Assembly (NCBI GenBank): GCA_025449515.1
Contig: JANWJI010000020.1
Span: 1-11,454 of the forward strand
Reading direction: 5' to 3'
Source of the DNA: Nitrososphaeraceae archaeon
GTDB lineage: Archaea; Thermoproteota; Nitrososphaeria; Nitrososphaerales; Nitrososphaeraceae
DNA length: 11,454 nt
Shown here: piece by piece, positions 1 to 5,785 of the stretch
Position numbering within the stretch: the stretch's first letter is position 1
Layout: each line of letters opens with the position of its first letter
Program-made: the position numbers and the translations under genes
The notes under the pieces: model-generated
Seen by the model: the letters and a program-made list of their open reading frames with translations, nothing else
What the model was told of the DNA's origin: nothing
Database searches by the model: none

Positions 1-1
1 G

Positions 2-235
2 GAATTCATTCGGGGTTATATGCAAGGATGGTGCTTGACTATGAAATCGGCGGAGCCTGGTGATCATGGGATGGACGAGAATGAAGCATCATTTGATTGT
101 GATAAAACCATTAAAGATCCAGAGTCTGCGGATTGGTATGTATGTGGAGGATCACCAGAGTTACACGGTGCAGATTATCGTAAGTGTCCGCAGCCAACCT
201 CGGGTATGAAAGGAAATGAAGATAATAGTAATTAG
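2..235 (+). CDS. Hypothetical protein, C-terminal part (5' end outside window)
   Basis: The frame is open from base 2, so this is probably the C-terminal portion of a longer gene; the first in-frame ATG is at 20. Read from there it gives 71 residues, hydrophilic and acidic, with four cysteines (CLTM near residue 5, FDCDK near 27, YVCGG near 42 and RKCPQ near 56) spread through the chain, which would suit a secreted disulfide-bonded protein. There is no membrane segment. Its last 20 bases overlap the start of the next gene, a signal-peptide gene, so the two are probably co-transcribed. I do not recognise the family. The GYxxGWC pattern near the beginning resembles the tails of some thaumarchaeal secreted proteins, but that is an impression, not a match. 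Confidence 0.45.
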   Translation, partial: EFIRGYMQGWCLTMKSAEPGDHGMDENEASFDCDKTIKDPESADWYVCGGSPELHGADYRKCPQPTSGMKGNEDNSN

Positions 236-736
236 CTCGCTTGTCGTCGTCGTATTGCTTTCGGCCATTGCACCGAATGTGATGGCAAATCAGGGGTATT
301 GGACAGCAAGTGACTCAAATCTTCCAAAGGGACATGCAATATTCCTGCAGGAAAAGCGATTCTTGTCCCGGTTAATATACTAGAGTGCTCCTTCAAGGAG
401 TTTAATGTAAAAACTGAACAAGATTTAAAAAAATGTGCTACTGAGGATGAATCAAGTAATCCTGGTCTATTTTTGTCAGTAGACGGTAAAGAGCTCAAGG
501 ACTTGCAAAAATACCGAATCCCTACAAGAGCGTTTGATCTATCTTTTCCTAAAAATGGTATTTTTGGAGTAAGTTCACTAGGCCCCACGCGAGCTGTATC
601 TGATGGTTATTGGGTCATGCTGCAGCCACTTCCTCCTGGCAAACACCAAATACATTACCGTGCCACCTTAACTGATCCAAATACTCAATTGTTTTCATAT
701 AATGCCGAAGTCAAGAATAATATCAATGTCTCTTGA
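216..736 (+). pseudogene. Secreted protein with signal peptide, interrupted by a frameshift
   Basis: The ATG at 216 opens a clear signal peptide (MKIIVISS, a run of V and L, then NVMA before NQGYW, with cleavage likely after residue 24). This frame ends at a TAG at 381-383. In the -1 frame a coherent domain runs from about 335 to the TGA at 734-736. It reads IPAGKAILVPVNILECSF, then KDLQKYRIPTRAFDLSFP, then SDGYWVMLQPLPPGKHQIHY, a pattern I associate with a family of secreted thaumarchaeal proteins of unknown function. Neither half makes sense alone: the C-terminal half has no start (a TTG at 473 lies inside the domain) and the N-terminal half loses its sequence near 342-347. One missing base around ATTCCTGC would join them. 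The stretch between signal peptide and domain is only about 20 residues, shorter than I expect, so a deletion is also possible. Sequencing error cannot be excluded. Confidence 0.7.
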
Positions 737-913
737 CTAATAATCATAGTCTGCAGTTTTGATAAGTAATACAGATTGATATTATCACCTAGAGAAAACG
801 CATAACAAACAAAATATTCGATATACAATTCACAAATAATTACAAAGTAACATGTAGCCATGCTTACACCGTCAGTGTAGTGTATTAGTATGCGTCATCA
901 TATTCGCAATATC

Positions 914-937
914 CTATTGTTTGCTTATGAACAATAG
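914..937. repeat. Inverted repeat, 8-bp perfect stem
   Basis: CTATTGTT and AACAATAG form a perfect 8-bp stem around the 8-base loop TGCTTATG. A T-rich run follows about 20 bases later on the plus strand. It could be a transcription end for the secreted-protein gene 180 bases upstream, a protein-binding site, or chance in AT-rich DNA. Confidence 0.5.
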
Positions 938-1025
938 TTGATTCATTAGTTCTAGGGCATTTTTATATTATTGTTTATCCACATTTTCCAGACATACTTA
1001 CGACTCCATATGCTGCAGTTGTTTA

Positions 1026-1065
1026 GTCATTTGTCATTTGTCATTTGTCATTTGTCATTTGTCAT
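1026..1065. repeat. Tandem repeat, GTCATTT unit, about 5.7 copies
   Basis: Five perfect head-to-tail copies of GTCATTT are followed by a partial sixth (GTCAT). There are no substitutions between copies, which points to recent slippage and probable length variation between strains. It lies in non-coding DNA, 97 bases or more from the nearest gene end. It is too short in unit length to be a CRISPR array. Confidence 0.95.
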
Positions 1066-1161
1066 CGTACGAGCACTTACAAGGATGTAGATGACGCAAT
1101 CGATAGTCACTGTAAAATACACGTCAACAATAATACCCGACCGCTAAGCGACTTGGCTATA

Positions 1162-1314
1162 TTATATCAGTGCAGGTAAAGGAATATCAGGGTGTGTACG
1201 CTCGTTCCAACAGTCTATACAAAACTCGCCGGAGTCATGAAATATGACGGCATCCTCTTCTTTACAATTTTCGCATTTATTACATTCAGAATATGAATTA
1301 ATTTGATTGCTCAT
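1162..1314 (-). CDS. Small zinc-ribbon protein (50 aa)
   Basis: An ATG at 1314 on the minus strand opens a 50-codon frame ending in TAA at 1162-1164. Cysteines occur as SECNKCENCK near residues 10-16 and FCIDCW near residues 32-35. The two CxxC knuckles, about 16 residues apart, are the layout of a zinc ribbon, so it probably binds one zinc ion. The protein is acidic, ends in a proline-rich tail (HPDIPLPAL) and has no membrane segment. A TATA-like element (ACTTATAAC, 1338-1346) is centred 28 bases before the ATG, which places the transcript start at or next to the start codon: a leaderless gene. Function is unknown. Single zinc ribbons of this size in archaea are often nucleic-acid or protein adaptors, which is inference here. 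Confidence 0.75.
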   Translation of the reverse strand: MSNQINSYSECNKCENCKEEDAVIFHDSGEFCIDCWNERTHPDIPLPALI

Positions 1315-1337
1315 CGTCTAGCTACGCCGGAGGAAAG

Positions 1338-1346
1338 TTATAAGTA
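1338..1346 (-). promoter_or_regulatory. TATA-like promoter element of the zinc-ribbon gene
   Basis: ACTTATAAC on the minus strand is centred 28 bases before the ATG at 1314. In archaea the TATA box is centred about 26-27 bases before the transcript start, so transcription should begin at the start codon itself. Confidence 0.6.
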
Positions 1347-1511
1347 CATTGTATTGTATCTTATAGTTGATTTGTCCCTACAACAGTCGTTGTATACCTC
1401 CATGTCAGACTAACATAGAAAACTCTTCTTGTAAACCTGTTATAGTAATCAATCCATATAGAACATGAGTTCAGAAAATTTATTGTAACAGAATTTCAGG
1501 TGTAAAGTATA

Positions 1512-1519
1512 TTATTATA
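1512..1519 (+). promoter_or_regulatory. TATA-like promoter element before the 1546 gene
   Basis: TTATTATA is centred about 30 bases before the TTG at 1546. This spacing predicts a transcript start within a few bases of that TTG and supports it as the start codon. Confidence 0.45.
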
Positions 1520-1545
1520 CAACTAGTTATTTAGTTCGTACTTAG

Positions 1546-1821
1546 TTGACACACAATGGAATTGATATAGATGAGTTCATTTTGCTTACCATTTATCCTA
1601 CTGCAGTAATTTTTGCGATAGGATATATCGCAAGGAAAATAAATTTGGGTGAATCGCTAAAGTACGCTATCCAAGCGGCTGCAAGTATTATATTTTCCAT
1701 CGTTTACCTGCTAACCATACCTAATGGGGGGGCACAAGGTCTTGCTTTAGTCCTCTTGTTATTTGGTCTAGTCTTATTTTATATGGCGAGAAAGGAGAAG
1801 CTAACCTCTCCTATAACCTAA
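1546..1821 (+). CDS. Small integral membrane protein (91 aa)
   Basis: The frame starts at a TTG and encodes three hydrophobic segments, about residues 11-29 (FILLTIYPTAVIFAIGYIA), 39-57 and 64-83 (GLALVLLLFGLVLFYMA), so it should sit in the cell membrane. The loop after the first segment carries RKINLGES and the C-terminus is ARKEKL, so these basic ends probably face the cytoplasm. No ATG lies in frame before the first membrane segment. The TTG is favoured because a TATA-like element lies about 30 bases upstream. I do not recognise a family. The next frame on the same strand begins 19 bases after the stop with its own TATA-like element overlapping this gene's 3' end. Confidence 0.6.
   Translation: MTHNGIDIDEFILLTIYPTAVIFAIGYIARKINLGESLKYAIQAAASIIFSIVYLLTIPNGGAQGLALVLLLFGLVLFYMARKEKLTSPIT
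1811..1818 (+). promoter_or_regulatory. TATA-like element before the 1841 frame
   Basis: CTATAACC is centred 27 bases before the ATG at 1841 and overlaps the last codons of the membrane-protein gene. It predicts a leaderless transcript beginning at that ATG. Confidence 0.45.
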
Positions 1822-1840
1822 ATCTAATGTCTATTTTGAA

Positions 1841-2035
1841 ATGGAAATTAGATCTCGGATCGAAATTGCTGCTATTTTAATTCATTTAACATATAAGATG
1901 ATTCTAGTTAAGAGGATCCCTAAAAAATTTCCCGTTTGGCTTAGACCATTGACTCGTTCTTATATGCATGTTACTTACCTTGCCAACGGCCACGATTGTA
2001 ACGCATTACGCGTTGGTTATAGTGTCAGTCAGTAA
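1841..2035 (+). pseudogene. Diverged or decayed winged-helix-like frame (64 aa)
   Basis: The first 14 residues, MEIRSRIEIAAILI, match in pattern the start of the winged-helix regulator at 7625 (RSRTEIIGAIL, after a short leader). Further on KRIPKKFPVWLRPL has a spacing that could correspond to that protein's RITEIQFRTYLSYN helices. After this the frame loses all resemblance: the wing and the YxxTPKG-like segment are missing, and the protein stops at 64 residues where the relative has 96. A TATA-like element at the leaderless distance suggests the promoter survives. It may be a truncated regulator gene on its way to loss, or an unrelated small ORF whose N-terminus matches by chance. Confidence 0.35.
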
Positions 2036-2181
2036 TTTAACCACAACTCATTTATTAATACCTATGGTAATTACTTTTGTTCATAGTATAACAATACAGG
2101 AGCAATAACGAGGGCTATTAATTTGAATAACTTAGTATCGAATTATGATCGCAAATACTATCTTCAGCTCGTTGTTAGGAG

Positions 2182-2197
2182 ACCGTTACTAAACGGT
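2182..2197. repeat. Short hairpin, 6-bp stem with 4-base loop
   Basis: ACCGTT, loop ACTA, then AACGGT form a perfect compact hairpin in non-coding DNA. No T-run follows, so it is not an obvious terminator. It could be an RNA structure or a binding site. Confidence 0.4.
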
Positions 2198-2508
2198 TTG
2201 GATACGAAACAAACTTGTGAAATATTTTAATCGGATCTACAACACATTAATGCAAAGATATGGTCTGTTCGATATGGATGGGAAATAAAGGGTCGTTTCG
2301 TTTCGGATCTCGATGCGGCTTAATATTCGCCAAGCAGATGTTAGAAACCTCCCCAATAAAACGACTGACACCAAAACTGGTTGTGGCAACAGAAAAGTAA
2401 AGATGCATTTGTGAGTTCATAACCTATCTCAGCGATCCGCTATCTTAGCTGGAATCTATAATTTAGTGTCACTTTTTTTCTCGACCAGATATGAATAGAA
2501 AGACCGTC

Positions 2509-2522
2509 CTAGACTAGTCTAG
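2509..2522. repeat. Perfect 14-bp palindrome
   Basis: CTAGACTAGTCTAG is identical to its own reverse complement and is flanked on each side by the bases of a GTCCT direct repeat (2506-2510 and 2524-2528). It contains three CTAG tetramers. It lies about 120 bases from the end of the nearest gene. A dimeric protein-binding site is possible; chance is the alternative. Confidence 0.6.
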
Positions 2523-2642
2523 CGTCCTATTATGACAATAACCTGATTTCATATCGATATCGTTGATAGAACATGCTGATTAGAACCAAGATTACTAGGT
2601 AGAATCCTTAATTATTGTGCCCAATTTCTATGGTAATGATGA

Positions 2643-2828
2643 TTATTTACTAGTGTGAGTAGATTTGTATGTCGAGGCTTTATTGAACGAATAATACTTG
2701 TAGCCAAAAAAAGAGGCAATTACAAAGTTAGGCACTGACAATAAAAGGAAAAAAAATGAGGAGTGCAATGACGACATGAATAAACCGAATATACCCGCTG
2801 AGCCTGCAATTATAACCAAAAATAGCAT
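2643..2828 (-). CDS. Small integral membrane protein (61 aa)
   Basis: The frame encodes two hydrophobic segments joined by a short turn: MLFLVIIAGSAGIFGLFM at residues 1-18 and SFFFLLLSVPNFVIASFFGY at about 24-43. A basic, lysine- and serine-rich tail follows (residues 44-61). The tail suggests the C-terminus is cytoplasmic. A TTG at 2849 would add seven residues, but a strong TATA-like element (ATATATTTA, 2855-2863) lies too close to that TTG and is centred about 31 bases before the ATG at 2828, so the ATG is preferred. The gene stands alone: its 5' side faces the 3' end of the cyclase gene on the same strand about 170 bases away. No family is recognised. Confidence 0.55.
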   Translation of the reverse strand: MLFLVIIAGSAGIFGLFMSSLHSSFFFLLLSVPNFVIASFFGYKYYSFNKASTYKSTHTSK

Positions 2829-2854
2829 GGTATTTTTCTGAACTGGCAAGATTG

Positions 2855-2863
2855 TAAATATAT
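2855..2863 (-). promoter_or_regulatory. TATA-like element of the 2643-2828 gene
   Basis: ATATATTTA on the minus strand predicts a transcript start near 2832, a few bases ahead of the ATG at 2828. It decides against the longer TTG start at 2849. Confidence 0.5.
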
Positions 2864-2998
2864 GTCTGCGCTATAAAGACCTTTCAGCAAATTTTCAAAC
2901 TCGATCTCCTGTAGTATTACTAATAATTGCCTTTACCTAGCCTATACGCACCGAAGTCATTAGTATTTCATCGTGATAGTTCATCTCTACATTGATCA

Positions 2999-3751
2999 TT
3001 AACAAATATATTCATACACTCTATAGATGCTCCCGACATTTAAATTGGAAGGGTAATTCCATTTCGCAGTATCAAGTGTTATCTCACGGAGAGCTACCAC
3101 ATTATTGAGATAAACTCCTTCATTCGTTGATCGACCTAAAATATTATAAACTGACTCACCCACTAATATCTGATTAGCTTGGGTGATAGAAGCTATTTTT
3201 GATGCTATGTTAATTGCAGAACCTAAAATGTCGATATGCGCCTTTTGAACGTCCTTTCCATACACAACTACCAAAACTTCCCCGTAGTCGATGCCAATCC
3301 TGACCTTAATATCAGGTAATTTCATCTCTCCAAAAATTGGGGATATGATATTCTGAATAACACCAAGTATAGCCTTAGAACAGCTCATTGCATTGACGCA
3401 AGCCTTTTTAGGATCGTGCCCTGCTGGAAATAACACGATAACCGCATCTCCTACATACTTAAACACATATCCACCGTAACCAGATACAACAACGCTTACC
3501 TCTTGAGCAAATATCTGAATCAACAGGGCAAACCTGTCTTCTTGTAACGACAGGCTCATTTGAGTCGAATTGTTGATATCCACGAATAGGAAAACGAAGT
3601 TTGTTTTCGAGTTCACATGCCTCCTCAACAGTTTCCTGCTTTCTTGGGTTGACATGTCAAGTTGAACTCCATCTCTCAATGATTTTCTTACTCTTGCACG
3701 GATTTGGTCGAATAAGGAACCCGCAGGCAGTTCATCGCTTACAATGTCCAT
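2999..3751 (-). CDS. Class III adenylate/guanylate cyclase catalytic-domain protein (250 aa)
   Basis: It should convert ATP (or GTP) into the cyclic 3',5' nucleotide. The catalytic domain covers about residues 50-210. The first metal-binding aspartate is D58 in FLFVDINNST. The second is D102 in VFKYVGDAV, with K98 in the place of the base-contacting lysine. HIDILGSAINIASK supplies D174 (adenine-type specificity position) and N181 (transition-state asparagine). The arginine that normally lies four residues after that asparagine is K185 here, an unusual but basic replacement. No membrane segment, HAMP, CHASE or receiver domain is present; the first 45 residues are a basic, helix-rich lead-in (RARVRKSLRDG), so the protein looks cytoplasmic and lacks an obvious sensor. 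The ATG at 3751 follows a TATA-like element centred at 3778, consistent with a leaderless transcript. It is divergent from the gene at 3963. No cyclic-nucleotide-binding effector is encoded in the window. Confidence 0.88.
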   Translation of the reverse strand: MDIVSDELPAGSLFDQIRARVRKSLRDGVQLDMSTQESRKLLRRHVNSKTNFVFLFVDINNSTQMSLSLQEDRFALLIQIFAQEVSVVVSGYGGYVFKYVGDAVIVLFPAGHDPKKACVNAMSCSKAILGVIQNIISPIFGEMKLPDIKVRIGIDYGEVLVVVYGKDVQKAHIDILGSAINIASKIASITQANQILVGESVYNILGRSTNEGVYLNNVVALREITLDTAKWNYPSNLNVGSIYRVYEYIC

Positions 3752-3773
3752 GAGCTATCGTTCCCTTGCAATC

Positions 3774-3782
3774 AAAAAATAA
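3774..3782 (-). promoter_or_regulatory. TATA-like element of the cyclase gene
   Basis: TTATTTTTT on the minus strand is centred 27 bases before the ATG at 3751, the spacing expected for a leaderless archaeal transcript. Confidence 0.5.
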
Positions 3783-3928
3783 CTTGAAGGTAGGTTCCTA
3801 ACCATAATCATTCTTGATTCTAAGATCATATATTTGTTCGATCAATCCATATATATCCTAAGTCGCATCAATTTGATTGCGCAACGATCGATCCATGACC
3901 ATTTAATCAAACGATTCGGCGTCTTGCC

Positions 3929-3937
3929 AATATATTT
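3929..3937 (+). promoter_or_regulatory. TATA-like element of the 3963 gene
   Basis: AATATATTT is centred 30 bases before the ATG at 3963 and predicts a start within about three bases of it. With the element at 3774-3782 it makes 3752-3962 a divergent promoter region. Between the two lies TTGCGCAA (3877-3884), an 8-bp palindrome directly followed by CGATCG, which could bind a shared regulator. Confidence 0.5.
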
Positions 3938-3962
3938 CTAGATAATACATATATGCTAATGC

Positions 3963-4565
3963 ATGAATATACCATCGATAGATCCAGACCAGATGTCAGT
4001 TAAAGTAGATCTTGTACAGTCTCTATATAGTGTAATAGAAGAACTTGGAAAACAGAATATTCAAAAAGACCTTGTAAGTTCAGGTCTTCAAGCGTCAAGA
4101 AAATATATACGGATTATTATGGATACTTGCCTATTGAGGCTGCGAAACCTCTCAAAAATCGAAATTACCGATGACATGATACTAGATCTATGCGAAGCTC
4201 TCTTACATTTCATGCTTACAGCCTCGACCTTGCCTTCTGCGCGGAAGATTGAGGTCGATAGAAAGCTAAGAATCGATTTAGTCATTCCAAATGTACAATG
4301 CTTAATGAAAACTCCTCAGAAGGCAGTAGTTATTGCTATTGTCCGCGAGCCAGAGAATATAGAAAGTATCTCACAGCTTGAATCTGTTCAGCCTAACATT
4401 AATAACATCTGGTTAATTTCTGCTAGACCATTACGAATACCAGATCTCAGAAATTATAGTGTATTTCATATAGGTCTCTCGAAGAGATTCTGCGATATTA
4501 TTATTGATATAGAAAAGTTTTTGAGAAAATCTGGAGACAAGAGCATGAGGTTTGTTCATTCCTAG
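3963..4565 (+). CDS. Conserved-looking hypothetical protein, possible nuclease-like fold (200 aa)
   Basis: The N-terminal half (about residues 15-95) is predicted to be helical and rich in charged and leucine residues (LYSVIEELGKQN, CLLRLRNLSKIE). The C-terminal half alternates strands and helices: KLRIDLVIPNVQCL, KAVVIAIVRE, NNIWLISARP, then a closing helix FCDIIIDIEKFLRKS. The IDLVIP followed by a buried VVIAI strand recalls the core of PD-(D/E)xK nuclease-like domains, where the first aspartate and a later E-x-K bind metal. Here the second motif reads AIVRE, without the usual ExK, so if the fold is right the site is degenerate or used for binding only. This is inference from pattern. No membrane segment or signal peptide. 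It starts at an ATG placed for leaderless transcription and is divergent from the cyclase, with which it may share control. Confidence 0.65.
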   Translation: MNIPSIDPDQMSVKVDLVQSLYSVIEELGKQNIQKDLVSSGLQASRKYIRIIMDTCLLRLRNLSKIEITDDMILDLCEALLHFMLTASTLPSARKIEVDRKLRIDLVIPNVQCLMKTPQKAVVIAIVREPENIESISQLESVQPNINNIWLISARPLRIPDLRNYSVFHIGLSKRFCDIIIDIEKFLRKSGDKSMRFVHS

Positions 4566-5055
4566 GTGCCTTACTTATGGACGATGATCGAAAAATCGAC
4601 TGTTTAGGAATTTCAAGGTATTGGCCTGCATTGGTTAGGGTCACTATTGCTTTAGATATATCATAAATTTGCCATCCGAGAGCCATTGTCTATGCTTTAT
4701 ATTAATTATATCTGTTGAATTCGTTAACCAGATAGGACTATTGGCTTTCATTGCCAACATTAACAAATCTGAGAAATCACGATCCATTACCTAGTCATAC
4801 CAAATTATTGACCTTTATGTTCCTCACGCACTAATGCAAATTCATCCCCCAATTTTACCCGTAAGTCAGCCCGCCTGATGTAACCTTAAGCAATTAGATA
4901 CTATTTGGCTTCATTGTTGAGTAATTTAGCAATATGAAGCTCGGACACTGTCTTCCAATAAGAATTTCAGATCATAATTATATTATACTAAGCAGGTCCT
5001 GAATAATTAAGTTAATAAGTTAGATATTCTAATATAGACATTTATAGATACGGGA
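4566..5055. other. Gap with only weak small frames and one inverted repeat
   Basis: No firm gene. On the minus strand a 61-codon frame (4686 to 4501, beginning MALGWQIYDISKAIV) overlaps the end of the 200-residue gene. A TATA-like ATATAAT near 4705-4712 lies roughly at the distance for a leaderless start, but its second half is mostly antisense to the known gene, so it is not called. An overlapping 38-codon minus frame (ATG near 4758) lies just upstream in another reading frame. GCTTCAT at 4908-4914 and ATGAAGC at 4934-4940 form a 7-bp inverted repeat with a 19-base loop, about 115 bases before the winged-helix gene. Confidence 0.4.
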
Positions 5056-5409
5056 ATGAGCTTCTTGAGTACCCAAGTAAGACAATCAGTATTAGCCGCC
5101 TTGGCTGACCGGGAAATTGTCAAGATTTTGGATTGCGCATTGGTTAGGCAGAGATCAGTTAACGAGGTGATCAGGGAGTGCAATATTCCTCATACTACTG
5201 CATATAGGAAAATTAAGTGGCTCCTAGATAAAGGACTCCTCTTATCGACTAGGAACGAAATTACCGAAGAGGGGAAGAAGTTCACATTGTTTAGAAGTGT
5301 TTTCAAATCACTTAGAATTAATTATGAATATGGTAATATTGTCGTATTCGCAGAGTACAATATTGATCCAGTTGAAAGAGTAACAGAAAGATTACTATCC
5401 CTACGTTGA
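5056..5409 (+). CDS. Winged helix-turn-helix transcriptional regulator (117 aa)
   Basis: A probable DNA-binding regulator in the cytoplasm. Residues about 12-95 make one winged-helix domain: helix 1 around REIVKILDCALVRQ, helix 2 around SVNEVIRECNIP, and the recognition helix HTTAYRKIKWLLDKGLL at about 46-62. The wing is LLSTRNEITEEGKKFTLFRS, with the helix-turn-helix plus E-x-G-K wing seen in ArsR/MarR-like archaeal regulators. The C-terminus (residues 86-117) begins with a strand and ends in a charged helix (DPVERVTERLLSLR) that could mediate dimerisation. No metal-binding cysteine or histidine cluster is seen, so an ArsR-type metal sensor is unlikely. The ATG at 5056 lies about 30 bases after a TATA-like GATATTCTA. 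The convergent membrane-protein genes begin 46 bases after its stop, with a T-run between. Its target is unknown. Confidence 0.8.
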   Translation: MSFLSTQVRQSVLAALADREIVKILDCALVRQRSVNEVIRECNIPHTTAYRKIKWLLDKGLLLSTRNEITEEGKKFTLFRSVFKSLRINYEYGNIVVFAEYNIDPVERVTERLLSLR

Positions 5410-5412
5410 ATC

Positions 5413-5424
5413 AAAAACTTTTTT
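5413..5424. terminator. T-rich, probably bidirectional transcription terminator
   Basis: AAAAACTTTTTT lies four bases after the stop of the winged-helix gene and about 30 bases past the stop of the convergent membrane-protein frame. Read on the plus strand it gives six T; on the minus strand five T. Archaeal RNA polymerase stops at such T tracts without needing a hairpin, so one site could serve both genes. Confidence 0.55.
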
Positions 5425-5455
5425 AGCGGTTGGAAAAAGTCACAAAAGATAACGG

Positions 5456-5785
5456 TTACATCTCGAAGTTATCAGCGAGTCGCTTTTGAGACTTGTGATA
5501 ATAGTAAAATCTGAACCATATAAGCACGCTAAAAAAAACCATGGCGACAACGTGAATTTCCAACCCGATCTCCTCAAAATTTTGGGTTATGAATAGACCG
5601 TTCTGTTGCAAAACGTTCGCGATTTCGCCCATAATCCAAATAATAATAAATATCGAAATCTGAGATTGAAAATTCCTAATACTTCTGGATTTAATTACAA
5701 TCCAGAGAAATATGCCAAGGGCCAGGACTAGAAGAGGAAGTGTTAAATTATTTGAAATATCGTCAGCCGATTCGACAATTACTAT
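5456..5785 (-). CDS. Membrane protein, three segments, no canonical start codon (up to 109 aa)
   Basis: The minus-strand frame is open from a TAA at 5786-5788 down to a TAA at 5456-5458 and reads as a good membrane protein. Segments lie at about residues 14-31 (LTLPLLVLALGIFLWIVI), 43-59 (ISIFIIIWIMGEIANVL) and 77-95 (IHVVAMVFFSVLIWFRFYY), with a basic tail (HKSQKRL). The EEIGLEIH and WFRFYYYHKS pieces resemble small thaumarchaeal membrane proteins as I remember them. There is no ATG, GTG or TTG before codon 52, which is inside the second segment, so gene finders would miss it. Candidate starts are ATA (codon 1) or ATT (codons 3 and 10); an ATG lost by mutation is also possible. The frame begins inside the stop codon of the upstream membrane-protein gene, in its -1 frame, so a frameshift or an ancestral fusion could supply its 5' end. 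Confidence 0.6.
   Translation of the reverse strand: MVIVESADDISNNLTLPLLVLALGIFLWIVIKSRSIRNFQSQISIFIIIWIMGEIANVLQQNGLFITQNFEEIGLEIHVVAMVFFSVLIWFRFYYYHKSQKRLADNFEM

Larger units (their letters stand above)
737..1161. other. Gene-free stretch with hairpin and short tandem repeat
   Basis: I found no reading frame longer than about 15 codons that looks coding on either strand. The stretch is AT-rich. It contains a hairpin at 914-937 and a 7-base tandem repeat at 1026-1065, listed separately. It lies between the 3' end of the frameshifted secreted-protein gene and the 3' end of the zinc-ribbon gene on the opposite strand, so both neighbours point into it. Confidence 0.5.
2036..2642. other. Long stretch without a convincing gene
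   Basis: About 600 bases hold only short frames. Between roughly 2196 and 2400 three overlapping plus-strand frames of about 30-46 codons read like protein in part (for example FNRIYNTLMQRYGLFDMDGK ending at a TAA, then a second frame reading EIKGRFVSDLDAA, and a 46-codon ATG frame ending near 2399). This could be a decayed gene with frameshifts, but I recognise no family. Structural items are a hairpin at 2182-2197 and a 14-bp palindrome at 2509-2522. Confidence 0.4.

Noticed and set aside
232..588. Minus-strand open frame of 118 codons
   Set aside because: It is antisense to the signal peptide and conserved part of the secreted-protein gene, and its translation has no coherent features.
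1026..1065. CRISPR-like array
   Set aside because: The unit is 7 bases with no spacers; it is a simple tandem repeat.
4501..4686. Minus-strand frame of 61 codons beginning MALGWQIYDISKAIV
   Set aside because: The first half is protein-like and a TATA-like element lies nearby, but a third of it is antisense to the 3963-4565 gene and no family is recognised. Noted in the gap entry instead.
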